Source of the DNA: Diadophis punctatus similis
Lineage: Eukaryota; Chordata; Lepidosauria; Squamata; Dipsadidae
DNA length: 64,000 nucleotides
Assembly: GCA_023053685.1 (NCBI GenBank)
Contig: JALIGW010000032.1
Coordinates: 5,659,288 to 5,723,287 of the forward strand
Direction of reading: 5' to 3'
A program made the translations under genes and the position numbers. Below the pieces are notes generated by a model. It was not told the origin of the DNA. It made no database searches and saw only the letters and a program-made list of their open reading frames with translations. Every line of letters starts with the position of its first letter. The stretch's first letter is position 1. Of this stretch, positions 20,122 through 31,779 are shown piece by piece.

Positions 20122-21589
20122 ACTTAATGAATACAAAGCACCAGGACCTGATGGATTACACCCCAGAGTCCTAAAAGAACTAGCAGAAGTCATTTCGGAA
20201 CCACTGCACCACATCTTCCACAAATCCTGGAACACAGGGGAACTCCCCGAGGACTGGAAAAGAGCTGATGTGGTCCCCATCTACAAAAAAGGTAAAAAAA
20301 CAGACCCAGGAAACTACAGACCAATCAGCCTAACATCAATACCTGGGAAAATACTGGAAAAAATAATTAAAAACCAGATCTCACATCATCTAGAAACAAA
20401 CCAAGTAATAACCAACAGCCAACACGGATTTGTTAAGAACAAGTCATGCCAAACCAACCTCATTTCATTTTTCAACACTGTGACCAAATTAGTAGACCAG
20501 CGAAATGCAGTAGACATCATATACCTGGACTTCAGCAAAGCATTTGACAAAGTAGACCACAACCTACTTCTTCATAAGCTAGAAAAAAGCGGGATAGACA
20601 GCTACACAACCAGATGGATTAACAACTGGCTGACCAACCGTACCCAACGAGTAGTCCTCAATGGCTCTAAGTCCACATGGAGAGAAGTAAGCAGTGGCGT
20701 ACCACAAGGTTCCGTCCTAGGCCCAGTACTCTTTAATATCTTCATAAATGACCTAGATGAGGGAATAGCAGGAGAACTAACCAAATTTGCAGACGATACC
20801 AAGCTGGCAGGAGTAGCAAACACCCCAGAGGACAGACTCAAAATCCAGAGGGACCTTGACAGACTCAAACACTGGGCCCAAACAAATAAAATGAAATTTA
20901 ACACGGAGAAAAGTAAAATTCTACACCTAGGTAAGAAGAATCAAAAATACACATACAAACTGGGTGAAACCACACTCAATAGCAGCGATTGTGAGAGGGA
21001 TCTTGGAGTCTTGGTAGACAGCCAACTAAATATGAGCCAGCAGTGTGCAGCAGCAGCCAAAAAGGCCAACGCAGTCCTGAGCTGCATAAATAGAGGGATA
21101 CAATCAAGGACCAGAGAGGTACTAGTACCACTCTATAAAGCCTTGGTCAGACCACACCTAGAGTACTGCATCCAGTTTTGGTCACCACACTACAAAAAAG
21201 ACATTGAAACCCTAGAGAAAGTGCAGAAGAGAGCAACCAGGATGATAAAGGGTCTGGAAAATAAAACATACGAAGAGCGGTTGCAGGAACTGAGCTTGGC
21301 CAGTCTGGCGAAGAGAAGGACCAGGGGTGACATGATAGCAGTGTTCCAATACTTGAGGGGCTGCCACAGAGAGGAGGGGGTCAGGCTGTTCTCTATGGCA
21401 CCAGAAAGCCAAACAAGGAATAATGGATGGAAACTGACCAAGGAGAGATTCAACCTGGAAGTGAGGAGAAACTTTCTGACGGTGAGAGCGATCAACCAGT
21501 GGAACAGCTTGCCAGCGGAGGTTGTGAGAGCCCCAACACTTGCGACCTTCAAGGGGAGACTGGACTGCCATCTGTCTCAAATGGTGTAG
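19916..21589 (+). pseudogene. CR1 ORF2 part B: reverse transcriptase and C-terminus
   Basis: The frame runs from just after the A-run frameshift to a TAG at 21587-21589; the first ATG is at 20270. Before it come LLNTFFASVFT and YKAPGPDGLHPR. Counting from 20270: YLDFSKAFDKV with Asp87 (motif A), SSGVPQGSVLGPVLF (motif B), and KFADDTKL with Asp175 and Asp176 (motif C), all intact. The C-terminal region holds [18 protein letters not shown], the CR1-typical QKRATRMIKGLENK, and NQWNSLPAEVV. The enzyme makes cDNA at the nicked target. This is the only reverse transcriptase in the window with an intact FADD box. Confidence 0.9.
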
Positions 21590-21905
21590 GAACTCCTGCT
21601 TGAGCAGGGGGTTGGACTAGATGACCTATAAGGTCCCTTCCAACTCTAATAATAAATCTAAATCTAAATCTGAACTGGGTCTTAACGGGAGCTCACCTGA
21701 TTCTCCTTGCACCTGACATGGTCCAGCCATAATAAAATCCACAGGGATGGCAGAATCTATTTGCGGAGGGGGGCATGGGGGGCGTATTTAGTTCAAGTGT
21801 CTTGTCCCGTCTCCTCTCTCTTAGGTGTGACAGACTGCCCACCCACTAATCATCTCCGCGGCTGCCCCACTCTTTTGCTCTGCTCACCCTCGGCTGCCAT
21901 AACTA

Positions 21906-22282
21906 CAGGTAGTCCTCGGTTTACAACGGTTCATTTAGTGACCGTTCAAAGTTACAACGGCACTGAAAAAAGTGACCGATGACCATTCACACTTATGACC
22001 ACTGCAGAATCTCCATAGTCATATGATCCAAATTCGGACGCTTGGCAACTGACTCATATTTATGACGGTTGCAGTGTCCCGAGGTCACGTGACCTCCTTT
22101 TGGGACCTCCTGACAAGCAAAGTTAACGGAGAAGCCGGATTCACTTAACAACAGTGTTGCTAACTTAACCACTGCAGTGATTCACTTAACAACTGGGGCA
22201 AGAAAGGTTGCAAAATGGGGCAAAACTCACTTAACAACAGAAATGTGGGGCTCAGTTGCGGTCGTAAGTCGAGGACCATCTG
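21906..22282. mobile_element. TA-flanked MITE (pogo/Tigger-like), full length
   Basis: Left terminus CAGGTAGTCCTCGGTTTAC preceded by TA (21904-21905); right end GTCGAGGACCATCTG followed by CA, a changed TA. The 377-bp interior has the family's 'acttaacaac' and 'gtcacgtgac' motifs. No transposase. Confidence 0.88.
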
Positions 22283-22504
22283 CATTGATGCACACTCACT
22301 TCCCCAAAAGAAATTTATGGTTTCTTTTATTTGTTTGTTAGATTGATTGAAATCTCCCGGTGTGTCTTTTTCCATCTGCCTGGAACAGCTGCGTTTCGTT
22401 CTGTACGAGGACAAAATATCTGGAATGCAGATGTTTCGGTTGGGATGCAGAAGCCCAGGGAGGGGTTTACGCATGCAGCGTTTTGCACAGCCTTAACGTA
22501 AAGT

Positions 22505-22972
22505 GCAAGTGGTTCTCGACTTATGACTTTAATTGAGCCCAGAATTACCGTCGTAAGTCATGGTGGTTGTTAAGCCAGAGTCACGGTGTGGCTGTGCCCC
22601 ATTTTACAACCTTTTTGTGGTCATCGTTAAATAAATGCCACAGTTGTTAAATGAACCCGGCAGCGGTTGTGAAATAAACCCATTATCCTTAATGGGCATT
22701 TTTGGCTAGAAACCAGCCACAAATACTGAAAAATGTAGTGACTATAGGATGTTGCAAATGGCCATAAGTGTGAGTGTCCAAAATGTGATCACGTGATTCA
22801 TGTGTGCATGTCTCTCTCTGTGTGTGTGTGTCTCTCTCTCTGTGTCTGTCTGTGTCTGTCTGTCTCTCTCTCTCTCTCTGATTCCAGACTGAATTATAAT
22901 TAGATCTAAGAAAGTTCGTTGTAACTTCAAATGGTCACTAAGCAACCAGTCATTAAGCAAGGACAACCTCTA
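22505..22972. mobile_element. Diverged TA-flanked MITE with internal CT/GT array
   Basis: Left end 'gtggttctcgacttatgac', right end 'cattaagcaaggacaacct'. The interior holds a TC/TG microsatellite (22808-22880). Heavily diverged from other copies. Confidence 0.65.
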
Positions 22973-23279
22973 TTCCAAGCAAGGAAATATTTCCAGCATT
23001 CACTTATCACAAGTGAACATTTAAAGGATTCCAGGTTAGACTTTTGCTAGGTCAGGATCTCCAGCAACCGCAGGGGTTCCTTGAGACCATTTCAGCTGAA
23101 AGGGGGCTTCCTCCCTCCCCCCACCCAGTCCATCCATTCCTGGAAAGTTCTTTTGTCACATCTTCTGAAGGCAACATTGTTGGCCAAGGAACCTTGCCTG
23201 AAACCTCATTTATTAAAAACTATTCGCCCCAGTTGAATTCGCCTTTTCATGGGGACATCTTAACAAAGCAACAGAACAA

Positions 23280-23412
23280 GAGAGTTAGAAGGGACCTTGG
23301 AGGTCTTCTAGTCTAACCCCCTGCTCAAGCAGGAGACCCTATACTATTCCGGGCAAGTGGCTGTCCAGTCTCTTCTTAAAAGCTTTCAGTGATGAAGCAC
23401 CCACAACTTCTA
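23280..23412 (-). mobile_element. CR1 3'-end fragment
   Basis: Antisense CR1 tail cut off after 'gcacccacaacttct'. Confidence 0.8.
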
Positions 23413-23513
23413 TTTTACTATTTTTATTGTTTTTATATCACAAATTCCATTTCTAAATTGAACAGTATGTTTTCTAGGTAACAAAGGTATTTTAATTGAT
23501 TTTTACACCCCTG
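23413..23513. mobile_element. Probable hAT-type MITE right end of unknown family
   Basis: AT-rich segment between two CR1 pieces, ending TTTTTACACCCCTG directly before CCCTATAC (23514-23521), the usual slot. The left end and first octamer are not identifiable. Confidence 0.4.
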
Positions 23514-23714
23514 CCCTATACCATTCCAGACAATTGTTGTCCAATCTCTTCTTAAAAACTTCCAGTGTGGGAACACCCACAACTTCTGTTCCACTGGTTA
23601 ATTATTCTCACTGTTAGGAAGTTTCACCTTAATTCCAAGTTGCTTCTCTCCTTGATGAGTTTCCATCCATTTATTCCTGTCCTGCCTTCAGGTGCTTTGG
23701 AGAACAGGTTGACC
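23514..23714 (-). mobile_element. CR1 fragment, part 1
   Basis: Antisense CR1 from its CCCTATAC slot inward, interrupted at GGTTGACC by a MITE (23715-23889). Confidence 0.8.
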
Positions 23715-23889
23715 CAGGGGTGAAATTCAAAATTTTTCCCTACCGGTTCTGTGGGCGTGGCTTGGTGGGCGTGGCAGGGGAAGGATATTGCAAAATCTCC
23801 ATTCCCACCCAAACCGGTATTTGCCGGTTCTCCGTACTACTCAAAATTCCCGCTACCGGTTCTCCAGAACCTGCTGAATTTCACCCCTG
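23715..23889. mobile_element. hAT-type MITE with perfect 8-bp TSD
   Basis: Starts CAGGGGTGAAATTC and ends GAATTTCACCCCTG. Flanked by GGTTGACC at 23707-23714 and 23890-23897. Interior has ACCGGTTCT motifs and GGGCGTGGC. It lies inside a CR1 but about 190 bp from the common slot. Confidence 0.93.
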
Positions 23890-23897
23890 GGTTGACC

Positions 23898-24110
23898 CCC
23901 TCTTCTTTGTGACAGCCCCTCAAATATCGGAACACTGCTATCATGTTACCCCTAGTCCTTCTTTTCATTAAATTAGACATACCCAATTCTTTAATTGTTC
24001 TTCATATATTTTAGCCTCCAGTCCCCTAATCCTCTTTATCACTCTTCTCTGCACTCTTCCCAAAGTCTCAACATCCTTTTTTTGTATTGTGGTGATATGA
24101 ATATTCAACT
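23898..24110 (-). mobile_element. CR1 fragment, part 2
   Basis: Continuation of the CR1 at 23514, antisense, reaching 'ttgtattgtggtgat' of ORF2. Confidence 0.8.
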
Positions 24111-24261
24111 TAAATATGTTTCTTATCTAACTGAAGAGTTGCACAGAAAAACAGGAAATGTAAAACCTCTTTTAATCTTTCTTTCATTCTGTCTGCTTTG
24201 CTTTGGAGAAGATGCAGCAGGTTGGTTTTAAGAAAACAGAGACCTCCCACCCTGCCTGGAT

Positions 24262-24520
24262 TTCTCCTTCCTCCTCCTCCCCATCCTCCTCCTTCCTCCT
24301 TCCCCTCCTCTTCCTCTCTTTCCCCTCCCCATCGCCTTCCTCCTCCTTTCTCCTCCTCCTCCTTTCCCTTTCCCCTCCCCATCCTCCTCTTACTTCTCCC
24401 TCTTCCTCCTCCTCTTTCCCCTCCCCCTCCTGCCCCTCCTCCTAATTCCCCTCTTCTTTCTCTCTCTCCCCTCCCTATCTTCCTCCTCCTCTTCGCCCTC
24501 CCCCTCTTCCTTTCCCCAGG
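24262..24520. repeat. Polypyrimidine tract
   Basis: About 260 bases almost wholly C and T on the plus strand, built from irregular CCTCCT and CCCCTCC units. Pro/Ser open frames here are artefacts. Confidence 0.9.
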
Positions 24521-24874
24521 CCCACCATGGGCCCTGCCAGCAGGTGGCACTGCAGGAATGGAGAACCTCCCCAGTGATCTACAAGCCATCATCTGTCTTC
24601 CCCGCTTCTCTTCGCTTGCAGCTGCCCTGGAGGGGCGGTTTTTTCCTGCTGCTTTTATAAACTGCACCTTTATGGCTTGGCCATCAGCTGCTGCTTCCAT
24701 CAGGAAAATAACCACAAATAGAGGCTGAGTATGTGCAGACACGGAAAGGAATAACAGCATCAAGTGTGTGTGTATGTACCGAGGGCAAAGTGGAAAGGAA
24801 ATTATTTCTGCAGGATGCAAATGATCTCGGCTTCACTCTCCATAGTCCTAAAACCTACTTTTTAATCTGTTCAA

Positions 24875-25031
24875 TCGATTCGCCAAAGCATCTGAAGGCA
24901 GGAGAAGAAGCAACAGATGGAGACATAGCAGGGAGAGATTGCTAACCATTTGACCAGGATGGTACAGACTCCTGACCGGATCAGGGGGTTGGACTAGAAG
25001 ACCTCTAAGATCCCTTCCAGCCATAGGATTC
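24875..25031 (+). mobile_element. CR1 LINE fragment
   Basis: Sense CR1 with internal deletion: 'ccaaagcatctgaaggcagg', then 'gaccaggatggtacaga' and the 3' tail. Confidence 0.75.
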
Positions 25032-25033
25032 TA

Positions 25034-25265
25034 CCGTGTTCCCCTGAAAATAAAACCTAACTGGAAAATAAAGCCTAGCATGGTTTTTTCAGGATGCTCA
25101 TAATATAAGTCCCAGCCCAAAAATAAACACCCGTTAAGATCGTCAGCGAAACGGACGCATTTAATGTCGTATTTCTCTGAATAAGACCTAACCGGAAAAT
25201 AAGCCCTAAACCCTCTTGGAGTAAAAATTAATATAAGACCCAGTCTTATTTTCAAGGAAACATGG
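25034..25265. mobile_element. TA-flanked MITE (AAATAAGACC family), full length
   Basis: Left end CCGTGTTCCCCTGAAAATAA, right end TTATTTTCAAGGAAACATGG. Flanked by TA at 25032-25033 and 25266-25267. The interior repeats 'cctaaccggaaaataa'-like units. Confidence 0.87.
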
Positions 25266-25334
25266 TATTAGATAGATAAGGTGCATATGATAGACAGACA
25301 AGGTAGAAGATGGATGGACGAATGGACAGACATA

Positions 25335-25465
25335 CAGCGTGCCTCCAGAAGTAGTGGGTGCTCCATCAATGGAGGTTTTCAAGAAGAGACTGGACAGCCA
25401 TTTGTCCAGAATGGAACCCTTGTGCAGGGGGTTAGACTAGAAGACCTCCAAGGTCCCTTCCAACA
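25335..25465 (+). mobile_element. CR1 3'-end fragment
   Basis: Sense CR1, 'gcctccagaagtagtgggtg' to 'cccttccaacactg'. Its slot region is altered and shortened. Confidence 0.75.
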
Positions 25466-25489
25466 CTGAAAATATTTCACCAGATATTC

Positions 25490-26175
25490 CCAGCACTGAA
25501 AAAAGGTGACTTGTGACTGTTTTCCACACTTCAGACTGTTGCAGCATTCCCATGGTCACATGATCATAATTCAGAGGCTTGGCAACTGACTCACATTTGT
25601 GATGGTTGCAGGGGCCCCAGGGTTCGCGTGACCCCCTTTTGCAACCTTCTGACAAGCAAAGTCAATGGGGAAGCCAGATTCATTTAACAACCATGTGACT
25701 AACTTAACGTATTTTTCGGAGTATAAGACGCACCCTTTTCCTCCCTAAAAGAGGCTGAAAATTTGGGTGCGTCTTATACTCTGAATGTAGCTTTTCCGAA
25801 GCTTTTTTCCCCAGCCCTAAGGAGGTGCTAACGATCTTCCCAGCTTCCTACTCCATCTTTGCAGGCTTGTTTTCATTCCTACTTCTCTGAAAAAGTTTTT
25901 TCAGCCCTAACCAGGGGATAAAATAATGTGCTGAAGCTGACCAGACTAAGGACGCTAGCCAGATGAATACCTGGTAGGCAGATTTTTTCCCCTATTTTCC
26001 TCCCCCAAAACTAAGGTGCGTCTTATACTCCAGTGCGTCTTATACTCCAAAAAATACGGTAGCAACTGCAGTGATTCACTTAACAACTGTAGCCAAAAAT
26101 GGGGTAAAACTCACTTGACTCGCTTAGCAACAGAAACTTTGGGCTCCACTGTTGCCATAAGTCGAAGTCCACTTG
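25490..26175. mobile_element. TA-flanked MITE (pogo/Tigger-like) split by a nested MITE
   Basis: Left part 25490-25706 and right part 26060-26175 together make one family copy; right terminus GAAGTCCACTTG followed by TA. The left terminus is lost. Confidence 0.8.
25707..26059. mobile_element. Nested TA-flanked MITE (GTATAAGACGCACC family)
   Basis: Left terminus ACGTATTTTTCGGAGTATAA, right terminus ACTCCAAAAAATACGG. Flanked by TA at 25705-25706 and 26060-26061. The interior has repeated inverted GTGCGTCTTATACTC motifs at both ends. Confidence 0.88.
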
Positions 26176-26288
26176 TATGGAGAACCATAAATTTAACCGC
26201 AATCTTAATTCAACCTGTCGTGTTCTGCACAATAATCTTCCTTCCACGCTGCTCTTCCCAATGCTTTTTCTGTTGGAAGATGGGGTGA

Positions 26289-26290
<2 letters not shown>

Positions 26291-26378
<88 letters not shown>
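26291..26378. repeat. (CT)n(GT)n microsatellite
   Basis: About 27 CT units followed by about 16 GT units. Confidence 0.97.
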
Positions 26379-26382
<4 letters not shown>

Positions 26383-26855
26383 GCCAAGATAGTAGCCAGG
26401 ACCATGTGATTGAAGCTCCATCCATGGTTTGTTAGGATTAACTGAACTTGGATGCTGCTCATGAATTCTTTAAAAGGTAGAATACGTACAAGCGATGAGG
26501 GAATCATTTGCAGTATATTTTCATAAAGTCCTCCTCGCTTTTTCACTCAGGTTGGAAGTCATACATATATACATAAAGACAGATGTATGTGCTTAGCTCC
26601 ATATACCCATCACCGCTTCCCTTTAGGAATAATAAAATGAAGACATGCAGCAACCGAAACTCAGCATAAGACATTAAAGGACTGAGATAAGGGCATTAAA
26701 GATAAACTACATCGTGTTCCCACCAGGACCAATCAAAGTTCCCCACCACCCTTCCTCCCCTTCTCCCTTGTTGCCACTTTGATTCCTCAGCTGCCTCTGG
26801 CGGTTCCCACCCCTCTCTTTTCAGCATCTCATCGACCCCCCTCAACCACAATGTT
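26379..26855. other. Unique sequence, no gene seen
   Basis: No coding motif or element ends. Confidence 0.4.
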
Positions 26856-26857
26856 CC

Positions 26858-27305
26858 CAAGTTGAGACTCTGGATAGAGTGCAGAGAAGAGCAACCAAGA
26901 GGAGTAAGGCCTGGAGGCTAATGCATAGGAAGAACAGGGACTGAATATGCCTAGTTTAATGAAAAGTAGGGCTAGGGGTAATAGGATATGATCTTCTAAT
27001 ATATGGGTGGGGCTGCTACAAAGAAGAGGGGGGTCAACCTATTCACCCGAGAAGGCAAGACAAGAAGCAACAGATGGAAACTAATCAAGGAGAGAAGCAA
27101 CATGGAATTAAGGAGAAATTTCCTCACAGTAAGAACAATTTACCAGTAGAACAACTTCCCTCCAGAAGTTGTGGGTGCTCCATCACTGGAGGCTTTTAAG
27201 AAGAGACTGGACAGCCACCTGTCTGAAATGGTATAGGGGTCTCCTGCTCGAGCAGGGGGTTGGACTAGAAGACCTCCAAGGTCCCTTCCAGATCTGTTAT
27301 TCTAT
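26858..27305 (+). mobile_element. CR1 LINE ORF2 C-terminus and tail
   Basis: Sense CR1 from 'gttgagactctgg' to 'cttccagatctgttattct', frame broken in several places. The slot reads GTATAGGG and is uninterrupted. Confidence 0.85.
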
Positions 27306-27690
27306 GTTCTGTGTACTCAGCCTTCCTTCTGACCCATCCACTTTGCCTTCATGGATTCCATTTGTGATTTGATCGACTTCAGGTATTCTAGGAGATCAAG
27401 CAACCTCAAGAAGTTGTTCCCAGAGTTAGCAGAGGTCCAATCTATATGATCTCGTCCTACAGTCATTCTGCTTTCCAAACCAGTTTCTTTCACATAGCAT
27501 AGGAGGGGAACTGAAGAGACATGGGGGTCCAGCCCCCTCTTCTATGCAAGGTCTGCTAAAGCGTTTTAGACCAATGACCGTCCAGCCTTCATCTGAGGAT
27601 TTCCGGTAAAGCCCAATGAGGCTTCCTGTCAGAACATTCCAAAATCTAACTCCAAATCTACTTCCTTGGAGTTTCAACTTCTTCCTTTTA

Positions 27691-28044
27691 CAGGTAGCGC
27701 TGGACTTCCAATGGTTCATTTAGTGACCGTTCAAAGGCACAACAGCACGACCGTTGCAGCATCCCTATGGTCACGTGATCAAAATTTGGATACTTGGCAA
27801 CTGACTCATATTTATGATGGTCGCAATGTCATATGATTCCCTTTTGCGACCTTCTGACAAGCAAAGTCAATGGGGAAAGCCAGATTCACTTAACAACCGT
27901 GTGACTAACTTAACAGCTGCAATGGTTCACATAACAACTATGGCCAGAAAGGTTGCAAAAGGGGACAAAATTCACTTAACAACTGTCTAGCTTAGCAACT
28001 GAAATTTTGGGCTCCACTGTGGTCGTAAGACGAGGACAAACATG
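27691..28044. mobile_element. TA-flanked MITE (pogo/Tigger-like), full length
   Basis: Left terminus CAGGTAGCGCTGGACTTC with TA at 27689-27690; right end GACGAGGACAAACATG with TA at 28045-28046. Confidence 0.87.
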
Positions 28045-28391
28045 TATTCCTTTCCTTGCCATGCATGCCTATGAATCAAGCCATGCTTAAACTGTAGATA
28101 TATTTCTTAAACCATGTTTAAATCTTTAGTCCAACACTCATCACCCAGTCATAATTCTCATTCATTCCGGAGTCTTTGAGGCCCAATCTTTTTTCTGAAT
28201 TCTCTCGTCACATACTATTTGTTCCATTTTGTCACCTAACTCGGAAAAAAATCCTCATACCGCATTTGTTTCTTAGCTTTTTCCCCTGAGAACTAATCTT
28301 TGATTTTTCCATTATCACTCGATATTAAAGCATAACTAGCAATTCTCACCAACCTATCAAGTCTTTCTAAGCATCTACAACAACCTAGATC

Positions 28392-28420
28392 TGTGTTTCT
28401 CAACACCGCAACTTCAAGAA
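28392..28420. mobile_element. Left end of a palindromic hAT-type MITE, truncated
   Basis: 'ctgtgtttctcaac' and 'gcaacttcaag' match the left arm seen at 8839. The rest is missing and a CR1 begins. Confidence 0.5.
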
Positions 28421-28793
28421 TGGTTGCAGGAACTGGGTGTGTCTAGTTTAATGAAAAGAAGGACCAGGGGAGACATGATAGCAGGGTTCCAATATTTGAG
28501 GGGCTGCCACAGAGAGGAGGGGGTCAGGCTGTTCTCCAAGGCACCTCAAGGCCAGACAAGGAATAATGGATGGAAACTGAACAAGGAGAGATTCAACCTG
28601 GAAATGAGGAGGAATTTCCTGACAGTTAGAACAATTAATCAGTGGAACAGCTTGCCTCCAGAAGTTGTGAATGCTCCAACACTTTAAGAAGTTTTTAAGA
28701 AGATGTTGGATAACCATTTGTCTGAAGTAGTGTAGGGTTTCCTGCCTAAGCAGGGGGTTGGACTAGAAGATCTCCAAGGTCCCTTCCAACTCG
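28421..28793 (+). mobile_element. CR1 LINE ORF2 C-terminus and tail
   Basis: An open frame from 28424 to 28687 covers QELGVSSLMKRRTRGDMI to NQWNSLPPEVVNAP. The slot reads GTGTAGGG and is uninterrupted. The tail leads into a GGT/ATT array. Confidence 0.88.
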
Positions 28794-28941
<148 letters not shown>

Positions 28942-29155
28942 GATGGGTGGATTTCAACTCTCATGCTGCCTGGGGAATTCTGGGAGTTGAAGTCCACCCA
29001 TCTTAATGTTGCCCCAATTGAGAAACACTCGACCTCCAAACGTTGAGAGAGCGGGATCCCAACCAGCAGAATCCTGGTAGTTGAAGTCCACACAAGCTGG
29101 CTGGGGAATTCTGGGAGTTGAAGTCCACCCATCTTAAAGTTGCCACGGTTGAGTT
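28942..29155. mobile_element. Palindromic hAT-type MITE remnants
   Basis: Two or three broken arms carrying 'tgggagttgaagtccac' (near 28981 and 29111) and 'cccatcttaa' (near 28997 and 29127). Termini are too decayed for target duplications. Confidence 0.6.
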
Positions 29156-29832
29156 AGAATGATACCATTCCATCCAGCAAAGTATCCATTTATAGCCCTT
29201 TCAGTCATAATTAAGGCAACACCTTTCTGCTTGTCTTCACTAACTCCATCCTATGGGATATGACCACCTTCATTCAGATGGACCCACCTGGAAATGACCA
29301 GTAGAGGTCCTGTTGCATCCTTCCCTTTTCTCTTCGTTTCATGGACACATCATGTATTATGGTTTTCCTTTCTTCTTTTCCATCTGTTAATTTATATTCC
29401 GGGCTGTTTTTCCATTTTACCTTCCAAGTCACAAACTTCTGTGGTCATTTCCAGATGGGTCCATTCAAAGCTCTGCTGGTCTTCAAAGACATGGTCAAGG
29501 GAGGCTTCCAAATTCCCCTTTGAGGAGAAACCTGTGGCTTCCAATAAAATGTGTTACTCTGAAAAGAGGCTACCAGACTCCCAATTTTTGTTATACTTTA
29601 GGATAACCTAGGTAGATAAAGAATAGCTTTGTTCGTAGAGTTAGTTATACTGAAGTCACAGACACGGAATTCTTGCTAAGATCAACAATCATTACCAACC
29701 ATTCTGGCCTATTTTGGCCACCATACCACAACACAAAACATCTTTACTCCAAGCAGACCATTCTTTGCAAGGAACAATATCTAATTAATCAGTGGAATAA
29801 CTTCAATCAATCAATCAACCAATCAATCATGA
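29156..29832. other. Unique sequence, no gene seen
   Basis: The plus-strand frame 29294-29611 lacks recognisable motifs. ATCA-rich stretch at 29808-29828. Confidence 0.4.
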
Positions 29833-30295
29833 GAATAGTGCTGGAAGGGACCTTGAAGGTCTTCTAGTCCAACCCCTTGCTCAAACAGGAGACCTTATAT
29901 CATTTCACAGAAATGACTGTCCAGTCTCTTCTTAAAAATCTCCAGTGATGAAGCACCCACAACTTCTGGAGGCAGGCAGTTCCACTGGTTAATTGTTCTA
30001 ACTGTTAGGAAGTTTCTCCTTAATTCCAGATTGCTTCTCTGCTTGATTAGTGTCAAGGTGCCCCTCCTCTTTGTGGCAGCCTCTCAAATACTGGAATATT
30101 GTTATCATGTCTCCCCTAGTCTTTCTTTTGTCCAGACTAACCAAAACCAATTCCAGCAACTGTTCTTCATATGTTTTAGTCTCCAGGCCTTTAATCATCT
30201 TAGTTGCTCTTCTTTGCACTTTTTCCAAAGTCTCAATATCTTTTTTGTAATGTGGTGACCAAAACTGGATGCAGGATTCCAGGTGTGGCCTTACC
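29833..30295 (-). mobile_element. CR1 3' half of ORF2 and tail
   Basis: Long antisense CR1 from 'gaagggaccttgaaggtc' to 'ccaggtgtggccttacc'. Its slot ('ccttatatcatt') is diverged but uninterrupted. Confidence 0.87.
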
Positions 30296-30322
30296 AAGGT
30301 ACAGATTGCCTCATGCAGGAGC

Positions 30323-31034
<712 letters not shown>

Positions 31035-31122
31035 TCCTGAGGTAAATTGCAAACAGCACACAGAGTCCACAGAAGAAAAAAGGTGGGGAAAAAGAGAAAC
31101 GCCCCCTTTACACCCACAGCAA

Positions 31123-31775
31123 AGATTGCCTCATGCAGGAGCTGGCATTCTCCAACCGATCAACTACCACAGTGTGGATAGTACTAAATATCAATCTGGA
31201 CAGCTCTTCGATATGACCATTGTCCAAGATTATGCTGCAACCCCTAATGCAGAAGGAGAGAAGATTGCCAAATTCACTCTAACGTTGATGGAACATATAA
31301 GATGTTCTGCTCATGTGATGGAGAAGTTCATTTTGACATTGATGGGACATACGACATGTTCTACTTATGGTGAGAGCCGCAAGGCCAATGTTGGACCGAG
31401 CGAGGAGGAAAACTTTGTAGGGTTGTCCAGCCTAAGAAACAAAAAAGAGAATAATGTAACAATTTCTGCCAACCTAATGATTTCTTCACTGCTAAAACAT
31501 TCTTCAAACATCTAAAAGGGCGCCATTATCAAACAGTGTGCACAAATCAAACTGACTACATTAGTAGTAGAAGGAGGTGGAAGAGCTGAGTTATGACACC
31601 AAAGACGTGGCCAGAGGCTAATTATGAAGCAGACTGCTCATGTGTAAATTCTGCATCGAGCCAGTGCAAAGCCAACCAGTTTCTATGATACAAACTTGAA
31701 CATATGCTTCCGTTTTCAAGAAGAAGAAGATCAGGAATTGCTCTAGTGCTGAAGTCACCAGACTAGAAACTGGAA
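31123..31775 (+). mobile_element. Bov-B/RTE-like LINE endonuclease remnant
   Basis: The frame 31126-31515 includes FDMTIVQDYAATPNAEGEKIAKF, close in pattern to the Bov-B endonuclease stretch (IQVYAPT followed by an acidic run). It then decays. A reverse-transcriptase piece on the same strand lies at 32400-32600. Assignment is from remembered family motifs. Confidence 0.45.
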
Positions 31776-31779
31776 GACA

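Larger units (their letters stand above)
18369..21668 (+). mobile_element. CR1 LINE, nearly complete ORF2, best-preserved element here
   Basis: Order: the last part of ORF1 (to 18661), a short spacer, ORF2 endonuclease, reverse transcriptase and C-terminus, then a roughly 80-bp 3' UTR ending in AAATCT repeats. It is 5'-truncated inside ORF1. Only one disabling change is obvious, a frameshift in an A run near 19910. Confidence 0.9.

Noticed and set aside
24110..24820. 236-codon minus-strand frame and Pro/Ser plus-strand frames
   Set aside because: Produced by the polypyrimidine tract; flanks have no coding character.
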